A program made the translations under genes and the position numbers. A stretch of 64,000 nucleotides of DNA from assembly GCF_042242105.1 (NCBI RefSeq), contig NC_092016.1:6123501-6187500 (forward strand), in the 5' to 3' direction. The notes under the pieces were generated by a model that saw nothing but the letters and a program-made list of their open reading frames with translations, was not told the origin of the DNA and ran no database searches. Origin of the DNA: Pempheris klunzingeri. Taxonomy: Eukaryota > Chordata > Actinopteri > Acropomatiformes > Pempheridae. Shown piece after piece: positions 10,470 to 35,300 of the stretch (within the stretch, counting starts at the first letter, position 1; every line of letters starts with the position of its first letter).

Positions 10470-12546
10470 TTAACCCTTCGGAGTCTAGGGCCGCCACACG
10501 GCGTCGAAGTCACATGTCGCACGTTTGAAAACGTAAAGCTGTGACGCAAGCACGCAGGTGCTCAATTCAGACTGTTGGAAAGCGGACACTTCAAACTTTT
10601 TACAGGTGTTTGAATTTTCTCGATCGGCCTATTAACGCTAAAGTTATGAAGAAGTACGAAGTCGCGCACTACAGCAGCTCTCCTACGAGTTAGAAGATAC
10701 TGAATCTGGGGAAGAAAGTTCTGATCCTGAGGAAGAAAGTGACTCCAGTGGAGAGGATGAAGTGGATGCTGCACGTGAAGAGGAACGAGAGGAGGTGTCC
10801 GTGCAGGCCCCCGCTCCTCCGACGTCTACACGGGGGAGAGGACCCCGGGGGAGAGGACAGCGTGCCAGGGGGCAGCGTACATCTCCCCAGGTTCAGGCAG
10901 CAGAGCCACCCACCAGCTTGGAGCCCTGGAGGACAGAGGAGGATGCTGACTCTGCTCCATATGTCAGCAGGTTCCAGCCACGGAGAACGCCAGGTGACTG
11001 TTATTTTCTTTCTCTTTTTGTCTTTGTGATAGCTGCTTTTCTTATACAATGAAGATAAAGTTTGTTATTTTTCTTCTACAGGAGTCCAGCTCGACACACA
11101 GAATACACACACCCCAAAAGAACTTTTTGTTGTTGTTTTTTGCTATGGACACTGTTCAAAACATTTGCAAAAACACCAACAAGAAAGCTGCACAAAATGT
11201 AGCTCTTGGAAAAATATATAAATGGACCGATGTGTGTGTGGAAGATCTCCACAAATTTTTTGGGCTCCTTCTATATATGTCGTTGGTGTCCCTGCCAAGT
11301 CTCCAGGATTATTGGAAACAGGATCACCTTTTGTCTGTGCCCACCCCTTCCAAGGTGATGACCAGAGACAGGTTCCGATCCATTCTCTGGAATATTCACC
11401 TGAGTGATCCCGAGGAGGATGTCGACAATGACGGGAAGAGGGGGACACCAGAACATGATAAACCTCTCCTGGATGACATCCTCTGTGCCTGCCTGTCATA
11501 TTATGAACCGAGGAGGGAGCTGGCAGTAGATGAGATGATGGTCGCAACAAAAGCGAAAACAGGGATGACACAGCACATGAAGGAGAAGCCAATGAAATGG
11601 GGCATGAAACTTTTTGTATTGGCTGAGTCACAAAGTGGCTATACAATTAGTTTTCGGATTTATACAGGAAAAAATACTGCTGCAAGTGAGCATGGCCTCT
11701 CCTATGATGCAGTCATGGATCTGGTACAGTCGTCCTGCCTGGGTACTGGGTACCACATATATACGTGGACAACTTTTACACCAGTCCGAAACTGTTCCTG
11801 GACCTGGCTGGCTTGAAGTTCGGAGCTTGTGGCACCTACAGGCAGAACAGAAAGAGATGCCCCAGAGGGAGGGAAAATTATCTAACTAAACAATCTGTGA
11901 GAGGTGCAGTGAGATGGATCAGAGAGGGCCAGATTGTTTTTGTGAAGTGGATGGACACTAGGGAGGTGTCGGTGTGTTCCACGATCCATCCTGCATTTTC
12001 TGGTGAGACTGTGCAGAGGAAGATGAAGGATGGAGATGGACGATGGGGTGTCAGGGACATTCCCTGTCCCACACCAATCATCGCCTATAATAAGAACAAC
12101 TGGTAAGTGGTACAAGACCGTGCTCATGCACCTGCTGGACATTGCAACAACAAATGCTTACATCTTGCATAGTGAGATGAGCAGTGTCCAGCAGGTGCAG
12201 CCATTGACACACAAAGACTTTGTGGTTGAGCTGGTCCGTCAGCTTTTTGGTTTTGACAAGAAAGGTGTTCCCTTGAACAGAGCAAATGCCCATGTTCCTG
12301 TTCCCTTTGCACCTTCATCAGATCCCGCTCAAAAAGGCCCCAGAGGCAGACTCAGGTGCAGACGCTGTTCTAACCAAAGCCAAAGGAGAAACACACCCTG
12401 GAAGTGTAAGGCTTGTAAGGCTTGCGATGTCCCACTCTGTGTGGTGCTAGACAGGAACTGTTTTGAGCTGTGGCATCAGTAATGTACCACTCAACAAAGT
12501 GTGGAAATATAAAAACGCCATTTTACCCCAGACTCTGAAAGGTTAA
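10470..12546 (+). mobile_element. piggyBac transposon with both terminal repeats and TTAA target sites
   Basis: TTAA at 10470-10473 is followed by CCCTTCGGAGTCTAGGG (10474-10490). The mirror end CCCCAGACTCTGAAAGG (12526-12542) is followed by TTAA (12543-12546). The 17-base ends are inverted repeats of each other with four mismatches, and TTAA duplication is the hallmark of piggyBac insertion. The 2.07-kb body carries one transposase gene in plus orientation, now disrupted. It lies in the bet1l-deaf1 spacer. Confidence 0.93.
10646..12482 (+). pseudogene. piggyBac-type (PGBD4-like) transposase, broken
   Basis: The predicted enzyme is a DDE transposase for TTAA-directed cut-and-paste. Seen in order are an acidic N-terminal stretch (ESGEESSDPEEESDSSGED); a possible intron from about 10992 to 11081, or an insertion; the catalytic domain (KWTDV, LLLYMSLVSLP, WNIHLSDPEE, LAVDEMM, KPMKWGMKLFVLAES, YVDNFYTS); and a C-terminal cysteine-rich zinc-binding tail (CRRCSNQ...CKACKAC). 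The frame breaks near the start (about 10660), in the GTTGTTGTTTTTT run near 11135, and at a two-base ATAT expansion near 11757. Around 12103 the sequence jumps from AYNKNN to KWYKTVL, losing about 20 residues, including the conserved GGVDxxD segment with the last catalytic aspartate. The CKAC duplication in the tail comes from a 9-base tandem repeat. It is inactive as read. Confidence 0.88.
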
Positions 12547-13890
12547 TATTAAATGTGAGGACCTCTTTCTTTCTCTCTTTATATTTTACAGGGACATTTT
12601 GTATCATAACATTTTGGGGTTTTTTTAAAACTCCACAAGGAGTTGGTCTGCTGTGTCACTGACACTAGAGGAGATTTAAGAAGTTAAGAAACAGTTTCTC
12701 TTTTTGTGTTTACATTCCAGCTGTCTGGACTGCTAATCAGCCTCAGAATACATTTAACATAATTATTAATACAAATGTAATAAATAGTTTTAATTGTGTA
12801 ACTTGTTGGGGGTCCTTTCTGGGCATAATGAGAGATATACAAACAATAATTTATGGGGTGCATTTTAATAATACAGTCCAATAACAAGATGTGTATTTTT
12901 ATTTTCATAATCATACTCTTTTATTTTGATAACTAAATAACAATACATTAGAATTCAATAAAGGTTTCAACAAAATACCACTTAAGTGTCATTTCAGTTG
13001 ACTATATAACCCACATACTTAAATTATTTAAACTCTTAAAGTTATATGATTGGGGTTTTGTGTAAAATACTGGAATCACCCTTTAAATAACTCATGTCTA
13101 AGTTGTAGGAGACTTCCTAAACCCCTAAATGTCCCTAACACTTGGTGGTAGGACCTAAAACCACATTTTACCTTGCCTGCACAGCTCTATCACATTTTGT
13201 AATGTATTCATTTGTATTAATTTGAGTCAGCTGCCTGCACAGGGCGAGTTAGTTTATATCTGACTGTTTTTTTTACACACAGGGCAGCTACAGATTCTGT
13301 TCGAGTGAGTGAATTATTTACACACCGTATTCACTACTTCCTTTTCTAGGAGTTAAAGTTTCAGACTGATTGAGTTTTTCACTGTGGTGTGTTCAGGTGA
13401 AAACATACAGACTGGAGATCTGATTTCTTCATCAGAAGTACCTTTATGAATGAATCATCTCTGCAATGTTGGCTACTGGAGTTTTTACTTCATCACATAG
13501 ATATATAATTCGAAATGCAATTTTCTATCTACATTAAGACAAAACATAAGACCTTTATCTGTCACATACACAGTTATACACAGTATAATGTGCAGTGAAA
13601 TATTCTGAGTGCCTGTTCCAGACTGAAACAATAATAAAAATAACAAAGTATAAAATAAGCACACAAGTGAAACAATAAAAGAAGAATATATATATGTATA
13701 TATAAGATAGAGATAAATGAATCAAAAAGTCTAAACCTGTGCAGAATATGTGTATTCAAATTAAACATATAATTGATACTGAACAGAAAATGAATTTAAA
13801 GAATGGAAATATGGGTTAGTTGATGTTAAATTCTATATGTAATAAACTGTCTGTACATGTAGATATTCTTATTCTTGTTTTTGTCAGTCA

Positions 13891-13891
<1 letters not shown>
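12547..13891. other. Intergenic, repeat-derived in part
   Basis: AT-rich spacer. Around 13500-13640, the words AATGCAATTTTCTATC and AATGTGCAGTGAAATATTC resemble 3' tails of fish LINE-like repeats. No gene was seen. Confidence 0.4.

Positions 13892-13948
<57 letters not shown>
13892..13948. repeat. (GT)n microsatellite in the deaf1 upstream region
   Basis: About 28 GT units ending roughly 290 bases before the deaf1 start codon. Confidence 0.97.
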
Positions 13949-13949
<1 letters not shown>

Positions 13950-14236
13950 CTGCTGTTTCCCTTCGGCTAAACTCGTGTTCTTCCGGTAGTCTCCGGTGCA
14001 TCTCTTTCTTGAGACTTCGTGAGAAACAAAACAGCCGAGCAGCCGACCTCTCTCCGGATTTGCCCTCCTGACTTCCTCCACGTTTCCGTTAATTTCACAA
14101 AAATTATTGTCTGTTTTACCGACAATCGCCAGCTGGTTCCGTTTCTCTCCGGTTCGGACCGGGCTCGGCAGTGCTCGGATCCCGCTCTGCCCCGCGGTTG
14201 CTCGGTGACACTCGGCTCTTGTCGTTCGGCGGAAGA
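13949..14236 (+). promoter_or_regulatory. deaf1 promoter and 5' UTR, TTCG-rich
   Basis: A CpG-rich stretch with TTCG at 13962, 14016, 14153 and 14225, and many TCCGG/CCGA variants. DEAF1 family proteins bind TTCG-type half-sites, so the gene could bind its own promoter. Transcription start is not determinable. Confidence 0.5.
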
Positions 14237-27255
<13,019 letters not shown>

Positions 27256-28167
27256 AGGTGCAACAGGTCCCGACCACAATGTGAATGAAAACAAATACGC
27301 TCGTAGAACTTATCTCCTCACTGGAGCTTTCATTGTGAAAGCTTCCCCTCAGGTGAACACGAAAAAGGTCTCCGATCTCCCGAGAGCCAAAAGTGTTTAA
27401 AACTGTGTATAAAAACTGCTGTAACTTTATATTTGTAGAGAGAAATTGGATGTTTTTCCCATTCACTTCAATGCAGTTTGAGCACAGCAGCATCTAGTGG
27501 GCATTAGAGAAACTGCAGCTCAACACACTCAACTAAACGAATACTTCAATAATTATCAAAACGTGACTTTACCACCAGTATGATGTTTCATAAAGTAAGC
27601 TATTATTTTCTTTATGGATTATCTACTCAGTTTTGTCAAGTATTTTATCCATTATCATTATAGTGATTTTTATTTCTCATATCCCCTCACTGACTGTTCC
27701 CTCTCATTTGTTTTATGAAACATTATCCTACTCCCGTTCTTACTCTGGAGAAAACACATTTAAATCCCCAGAGACCTTCCAGGTTAAATAAAGGTTAAAC
27801 ACATCAATAAAATAAAAAATATTAAATTAACCCCACCCCACCCTGCCCAATACATAAAGATGAATTATCTGTCTGTTGTAAATGGTACTGTGACATTTTC
27901 CTTTTTTTATCTTTATCTTTATCTCATGATTAATTGTCACGATCTTGTTGTCTGAATCAAGAAACTCTCAGATTTTAAAGGTTGTCTTCCAGTTAAAGCA
28001 TCAGTTTTTATTTTGTACTTTTTTCCTGAGTCCTGAATGACTGAACTTAGTACAGGGTGTTATCTCATGAAGAAGATTAAAAAATGATCATCTTGAAGCT
28101 CTCTAGTTTTCTGAATTGAGAAGCTCAGAAAGACGGAAACTAAAAACTTGCAGCAGTCGTCAGTATT
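27256..28167 (+). other. deaf1 3' UTR and downstream spacer
   Basis: AATAAA occurs at 27787-27792 and again from about 27806. The surrounding CCAGGTTAAATAAAGGTTAA also resembles a LINE tail, so its use as the deaf1 poly(A) signal is only possible. No gene was seen. Confidence 0.4.
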
Positions 28168-28660
28168 TAATCATTAAAGAATAACTTTGGTATTTTAAAC
28201 CTGGGCCCCATTTTCACACATTTTGGGTTCTTTTGGAACCGGAGCAGTAGATCGCCTCAGCCAGCAGCCGAGAACGAGCTGCAAACAGGCTTCAGGGCAA
28301 CTGTGTCCGATCAAAGCACATCCAGAATTGAAGGTACAGGCTTAGATTGTTAATCATTGTCCCTGACAACATTACAGAAAGGATCCCTACAGAGGTAGAC
28401 ATATAAGATTCTTTTTGTTGAGCTAGAAACATCCTTTGTGCAGCATTCTCCAAACACACCAGACTGCTGCTGCCTCCATCCCATATTTTGTTTGTGTTAC
28501 ACTAATGTTGTGTTGTGTTTTAACTCTTTAAAACACCAACATTGCACAATAACACCAAGAAACGAACCAATCGGGACAGCAGGAGACCTTGTAAAAATGA
28601 CAAGTTTTTGTCAGTGATAGAACTGCTGCTTCTGGTTGAACAAAAAGCATCTTCCAGGTC
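28168..28660. mobile_element. Non-autonomous DNA transposon, copy 2, rearranged
   Basis: It starts AAAGAATAACTTTGGTATTT then TAAACCTGGGCCCCATTTT, like the ends of the element at 19.5 kb. It contains AGGATCCCTACAGAGGTAGA in the opposite orientation to copy 1, then AACACCAACATTGCACAATA in the same orientation. One end is lost or rearranged. Confidence 0.55.
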
Positions 28661-29615
28661 TGCCTGACAGTCTTTGGTCGGGGCCCTGTAATCAGGAAAC
28701 AGGACATTTTAATTTAATTCTAATTAGATTTACTTTGGCTCATTAAAATGAATTAATGAATCAAGACAGAATTCGCATTTAAAGTCCAGTTTTCAGTTCA
28801 CACTGGAAATGATTTGCCAAAAGAGTTTTCATGTTACATGTTCTATTTTAATTTTGATGTTCACATTTAAACTCACTTTGCTGAGGGAACCCATATATCA
28901 ATGTCCTCTGAAGGACAAATACGGCTGTAAAGTTTGGCAGATACTTTTGGTCCTGTGGTGTATCTCAGGTTAGTCAAATCTAATTTAAACTTTAATTCTG
29001 ACACGTTTTCCCTGCAGTGAACCTGAAGAATAAATAAATAATCACTAATAGATGACAAATAATGAAACATGAGGTATCAACACATTTTTTAATAAGCTCC
29101 CTCTCTGATCTACAGCACAGACTGTAAATAAGATAAATACATACATACAGTCTATAGTGCTATAATCATTACAAACTGGATATTAAATCAACTCTGTTTT
29201 CTGTCGGACTTTATTTTCTTCTGACTCTGTGCTCAGGTTTTTTCCTCCATCAGCAAGTTAATGCTGTTAATTTATTAATGAAGTACAGATTTCAGGTTTA
29301 TTTTTAACCAACTAGAGTCTCGGAGGTAAAACTCGGCGTCATTCCTCCTGCAGGACTCCAGCAGACAGATGTGTGTGTCCTGTCTTACATTTAGCTTTTG
29401 TGTTCAGTTTTCTGTGTTTAGTTTTTAATATTTCTGACAGTCAGCAGTCAGGTGGTCTGTCAGAGCGACTCCCTGACGAATCATCTCGGACACGGTGACG
29501 TTTAATTCTGCAGCGTCTGTCCCAGCGGCGCTCAGGCATCTGCTGCTGCTGGCTGACAGTGAAGGGGACCCTCGCAGGACCAGACATTTCCTACATTAAC
29601 AGTCAGGTCACCTGA
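28661..29615. other. Intergenic, no gene seen
   Basis: AT-rich spacer between deaf1 and drd4 without recognisable features. Confidence 0.4.
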
Positions 29616-30325
29616 ACTGCAAATGTAGGAAACTTTAACAAAGGCAGCTGCAGTCCTCCTGTTCGTACTGGCCCTGAGGAGATCCCTTCCTAAAGCCATT
29701 TCAGTGTAAGTCATTGGGGACAGAATACATGAGAAAATGCATTCAATAGTTTACCTCAAATGAAAGCTGCACGTTTAAGGTTGACTTTGCTACGAGTACA
29801 ACTTCCAGGTCCCTCCCACTGCCTCTCCGCTCTGCTTCAGTTCTGTCTCCAAGCCCCCAGAGGAAGCTGGCACGCACGCTCATGCAACATACGAACAAAA
29901 CACAAACTATACTTCAGATTGCTGGATATAAAATGTTTTACAATGACTGCTGTCTGGCTACAGTTAAGCTACTTACCTGGTCCTGTCATTACCTGTGTTT
30001 TTAGAAATAAACAGTCTAACTTTGTATTAACAGTAACATTGCAGTGTTTTTGAACAGTATCTTATCTTTAGCTTCATACCAGTGGTGTACTGGCCACCCT
30101 GTCCTGTGGGCTGTGAAAATATCCAGTAAGTCTTTGCTAGGTCTCTGTGTCCCTTTCCCGGCCGTCTCTGTGTGCTTGTCGTTGCACGTGAGAGCGTATT
30201 GTTCCAGCACATCATGGCCTGCTCCGTATTGACGTGTTTACTTGGCTAACATCAGCACCAGGAGGAGCCACAGTTTCAGCAAATGTGACAAAAAGCTACT
30301 TTTATAAAAGTTACCCACTGAACCT
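29616..30325. repeat. Dispersed teleost repeat
   Basis: CTGTTCGTACTGGCCCTGAG near the left and ATCATGGCCTGCTCCGTATT with TTTTATAAAAGTTACCCACT near the right are words I associate with a medium-length repeat common in fish. Boundaries are approximate. Confidence 0.45.
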
Positions 30326-30485
30326 TAAATACAAGTCTTCAGAAGTCTGAGTCATGGCTTGTCTACACAGGAGGCCTTTCAGACGTCTCATTAACTAGTT
30401 AAACTTTGGAATACATTACTGTGCAGAGCGAGGACTGTCGATTTTGTCCCCCATCTCTCCAACCCAAAGCAAGTTTGGTAATGGT

Positions 30486-31080
30486 CTCTTTCAGCTGCAG
30501 ATTGAACAAACATTAGCAAGGCAAAGGAGCTAATTGTGGACTCTGCCTCCTCTGACCCCTGTATCCACCCAGGGGCAGGATGGCGGTGCTGGTGGAGGCG
30601 GTTCACACCTGTAAATACTTTGGAGAGCACCTGGACGACAGGCAAGCGTCGGCTGACAACACAGAGACCCTCTACCAGAAGGGCCAAAGCCGGCTCTACT
30701 TCCTTCCTGCTGAGGCTCAGAGGTTGGAACACCTGTAACAAGATGCTCCAGATGCTCTACCAGTCTGTGGTGGCCAATCTTTTCTGCTGCCGAGTGGTGC
30801 GGCTGTGAGGGCGAGAGACACTAACAAGGTCAGCAAACTAGTCAGAAATGCAGTGCAGTGAATGGAGGAGGAGTTGAACTAACCTCCTTGGAGGTGGTGC
30901 CGGAGAAGAGGATGCTGTCCAAGTTGGTTAGCATTGCGAACGTCTCGCACCCCCTCCGTGACATGCTTTATGAGAAGAGGAATGTCTTCAGCCAAATAAT
31001 TATACCCCCAAGGTGTTCCACCAAGCGGCACAGGAGATCATACCAAATGTGTAACTCATCACCTATTTTACTCTTTTACT
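30486..31080 (+). mobile_element. 5'-truncated LINE, reverse transcriptase C-terminal tail
   Basis: Reading across frame breaks gives TCKYFGEHLDD, TETLYQKGQSRLYFL, LRGWNTCNKMLQMLYQSVVA, then LEVVPEKRMLSKLVSI, SHPLRDML and PPRCSTKRHRRSY. This is the standard tail of a fish non-LTR retrotransposon ORF2. There are several frameshifts and no upstream reverse transcriptase core, so it is a dead 3' fragment. Confidence 0.8.
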
Positions 31081-31401
31081 TTTATGTTAGCCTGCTTTTT
31101 ACATTGTTTGTTCACTTTAACATCTTAACAAGTGAATTTCCACACCAGGGATAAAAAAAAGAAAACTATTTCGATGCACATATGAGGTTAGGAATGTTTA
31201 AAATGGATAAGAAAAATGTGGAACTATCCTTTAACATTTTACAGACAACATTCAACTCTGCAGGGGGTGAGACCAAGACTTTTGGTTTAATCACCATTGT
31301 TATTCGGACCAGTCAAAAACGATGTCCTAAGGAGGCAAAACATCATTTCTGAGGTCCCGATTAAGGTTAGTGGTAAGGTGTGAATTGAGGTTCAAGTAAA
31401 G

Positions 31402-31430
31402 GTAAGGGTTTGGGTTTGGGTTTGGGTTTG
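31402..31430. repeat. (GGTTTG)n, telomere-variant-like
   Basis: Four to five tandem GGTTTG units following GGTAAG. Too short to mean a telomeric relic by itself. Confidence 0.85.
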
Positions 31431-32038
31431 GCTGTCCACAATGAATGGAAGTCAATTTAACGTCCTACTACAGATAGCTCTGCAAACTTGTGTGTCTGTG
31501 TGCGTTGTTTCTGTCAGTCTGCCCTCAGAGATTTCAGCCCTTTTGACTCTGATGAAATCTGCTGAGAAGCTTTTAAAGCTTCACGTCTGTTTGTTATCTC
31601 AGACTTTACATCATCAAACTTTAATGACCTTCAGATGACTTTGTGGAGGTCCAGATCCTGCAGGGACCCCAAACACTGCTGAGTAGCTCTGACGTAGTTT
31701 AATAATGAGCTTTGGTGTGTTAGTTTCATACTTGTACTTGTGTGTGTGTGGGAAGTTAGTGAGCTACTTATTAATCCCCCCCTCCCTCCCCACAGTTAGC
31801 CTGTTACAGACCATTAGTTCAGGTTTGGTGCTTTGTTAGGGCGGTGCACATTTGGCCATAGAGGAGGCACTGCCTGAAAGACTGAATTCAGGGAACAAAC
31901 TTTACATTGCTGTTTGGTAAACTCTGCAGATTTCATGAAAAATGGTGACATGATTGGCTGCAGGATTGACAATCCGCCTCAGATCACAGTTGTTTTTTTT
32001 TTTTTGCACCGCTCCACAAACACAAGCACTTGAGCTTT

Positions 32039-32057
32039 TTTATTGAAAACTTTTATT
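32039..32057 (-). terminator. drd4: Poly(A) signals of drd4
   Basis: Two AATAAA hexamers on the minus strand (TTTATT at 32039-32044 and 32052-32057), about 285-300 bases beyond the drd4 stop codon. They suggest a short 3' UTR. Confidence 0.55.
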
Positions 32058-32339
32058 CTGAAAAGATGAATTTCAACATATAAAATCAGTTCTTGTCGGT
32101 TGTGCGATGTAGATGTGTTGCTGATCCTCTGAACAGTTTGTTCCTCAGACTTGAAGCCCCTTCGCAGAAAACATGAAGCTCAAACAAACTTTGCTGTCAT
32201 CACGTGTAAAAAAATAAAAACCTCACAGAGGAAGGAAACGATAGCAACATACACAGACTACAGACACTAAATCGACAGTCAGTAGCGTCTCTTTCAGCTG
32301 TTGTGCATTTAAATTTTAGCGGCGGTGGCAGCGGCGTCC

Positions 32340-35300
32340 TCATTGGGCGTTCTTGAAGCAGCAGCGATGCAGAAACTTTTTGAAGAATTTCCTGAACTCA
32401 GTGTTGAAGACAGTGTAGATGACGGGGTTGAGAGCGCTGTTGACGTAGCCGAGCCACGTCACCACGCTCATCAGGGCTGGTGGGATATGGCAGTCCTGAC
32501 AGCGAGCTCGCAACGTGTGGAGGACAAAGAAGGGAGTCCAGCAGAACAGGAAGGCACCTGCAGAAGAATAATCAGAAGAGTTCATCTACTGTCAGACAGA
32601 AACACAGAGAACGTCACTTTGATTTTTACCAGCAGCAGCTACACCTTCCTCGTGTCCTCGTGTCCGGCACAGAGACAGATCCAGGATGTGCTTAGCAAAG
32701 CTTAGCACAAAGATAAGAAGCAGGGGGAGACTGCTAACCTAGCTCCATCAATAAGGGAAAATTACCCAAATTTATGTTGAAATATTTAAAGATATTTAAA
32801 TTAAATATTGAGATAATCTGTTTTTGGATGAGAACAAAATTCCAAAATGTTGCTCTCAGGTTGAGCTGAACACTTTAATATTTTTATACTGACCTGTCTA
32901 CCAAATGTAACTTACCTACCAACTTACAAACCTTTACCAGTTTACCAACTGACTGTTCAGCACTACTCTCCAGTTGTCTTAAATCGTATGATGAACCATA
33001 AGTTTCAAAACTTTAAACTTTACCATATTTCTTACTTATCAAACTGCTAACTTACTTATCTACCCAACTACCAACTAACCTACCTATCTACCTACCAACC
33101 AGCTTACTGTCAAACTACCCACCAGTCCACCAACGTACCCACAGACTAAACACCTACCTACCAAACTGCCAAGCAGGTTACCACCTTAATAGTAAGATGA
33201 GCTGCTGAAGCAGACGTTCAGCTTCCTACTAACGTACTTATTTACCAGACTTGCCGATCTACCTACCAACCTACCACCCTAAATTAGCTACCAACTTTAT
33301 GTCCACACACCAATTTACCCGCATATCTGCAAACCTACCTAGCTTCCTGTTTCTCTACCCCCCACCAACGCTCTTACAAACCTACCTACCTACAGTGGAA
33401 GACCTCCTAATAATGGTGATTGCCCCACGCAGGTAGCAGCAGGTAGCTTAGTGGTAGTTCAGTGTAAATGACTGAGGGCAGGCGGACAGAATAGAGCTGT
33501 CAGAATCTTCCAGTTACATTTTTAACAAAAACTACAGAAAACAAGACACGTTCACTTTTCTGAGAGGGGGTGAACACAAAGGGAACGCAGTATTGTATCT
33601 AAGTATTCATGCAGAAGGTGCATGAGTTTAGTACTGTGTAGACCACCAATACAGACCTGGAGTGGATTTTATACAAAGTTTTTACAGGTCAGACAACTTG
33701 CAATTAGTTATTTTCTTTCTATTGTCAGATGGGCTTTATGAAGCAGAGATTCATGAGAACTACCTGCACAATAAAAAATGTGTCTGACAAGCTTTACGTC
33801 ATAATTGGATTTCAGATTAAGGAGCTGCAGGATTAGCTGCTGTGTGCTAAAGGGAAGCACTTCTACGCATTAGGTCCAACACTGGCTGCTATTAATAGGC
33901 CGACCTTTTCTAACTGATGTGTTAGTGCCTCTGAACAGACATCAGAAGTGGAGGTGAGGCGTTCATGCACCTGCAGCCTCTAGACAGACATCAGAGGTGG
34001 CAGTGAGGCGTTCAGGTACCCACAGTGCCAATTATATCACTATTCCAGCAAGTGTATGGGCGGGTGCATGGATTGCTTTTTACTAAATCTTTCATAACTC
34101 TAAAGTAATTTCGACTTCAGCAGCACTTGTATTATAAAGAACCATTTTACTGTGAGAGAGACACATTTTGGCTTTTGGTCTTCATCGAGGATCCTTCTAA
34201 TGAAGGACACAAGCTGAAACGTTTTGCTCTTACATCCATTGTTGGGCCGTCACACTAATGTGATCACTTTTCTAACCCTAGAACATTAACGTCGGGTGAT
34301 TTTCACCCACGCGATTGTGGCTCCCAGCTCCATTATTTGTTATCATTCACACAGTTGTCAGTGACGCAGGGAGTCTGTGCCTTCACCAGACAAGGCTCAC
34401 ATGTCCCAGGAACGGGTGGCCCGAAGAACAACACTTCTGACAACTGTGAGAATGATAAAAAATAATGGAGCTGGGAGCCACAATCACGTGGGTGAATATC
34501 ACCTGACATTAGTGTTCTAGGGTTAAGGGATTAAAATGTGAAATTCAGTAATTAGAAGACAGTTTCTTATCCCAGAAACTCTTGGATAACTTGACATTTT
34601 GGAGGGTTGTCTTGTTCGCAGTTTTCCTGGAAAGAGGGTTGATATCAGTTTCGTATCTGTGAGTTCAGAAGACAAACTTGTCCAGCAGGTGTTAAGCCGG
34701 GCAGACAATGCACGGATTAAGCCTGACTTTAAACCTAAACTGGTTGCCCCCAACTAATTTTAGAATCCGGCAAAGTTTCCACCACATCGGCCATTGTTTG
34801 ATGTTCAGCATGAGGGGGTCAGTTGCCTGATCAATGATCGATCTGGCTGTTGGACTATTGGATGAATTTCTGGCAGGTCATAAAGTTTGGTTCCACAGTC
34901 AGATTTTCCAACATGGCTGCTGTCATTAAATCTGTTACAAACCGCAAAGGAGCTTGTTAAATATCAATATCAACAGACAGACCATATTTTCTGTATCTTT
35001 CAGCCATCTGCAGCTTCATGTTCTTTATTCCTTCTTGCTTTCTGTTGAAAGAAGAATATTTACCAAGTGAAGATACGGTCGTCTTGTTTGAATAATCTGT
35101 CAATGGAAAAAAACGATCAGGGGTGCAGTGTTTACATGATCTCCATGTTGTGACCAGTTGATTGATCTGTCCAGTGGGAGCATAGCAGTCTTATGTTTTG
35201 GCCTTGAAGGCATCGTAAAGTGTCAGTCAGTGTCAGCCAGATGATATGGGTTGTTGGTTTATTACATTTTGTGATGCTGAAGTTCTAACTTTTGACACTG

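Noticed and set aside
10690-11049. Minus-strand open frames over the piggyBac element (also 11143-11646)
   Set aside because: Antisense shadows of the transposase.
30016-30232. Overlapping short open frames on both strands as small genes
   Set aside because: Inside a dispersed repeat, no domain and no conserved start.
31402-31430. Interstitial telomere relic
   Set aside because: Only four to five GGTTTG units, not TTAGGG, and no subtelomeric context.
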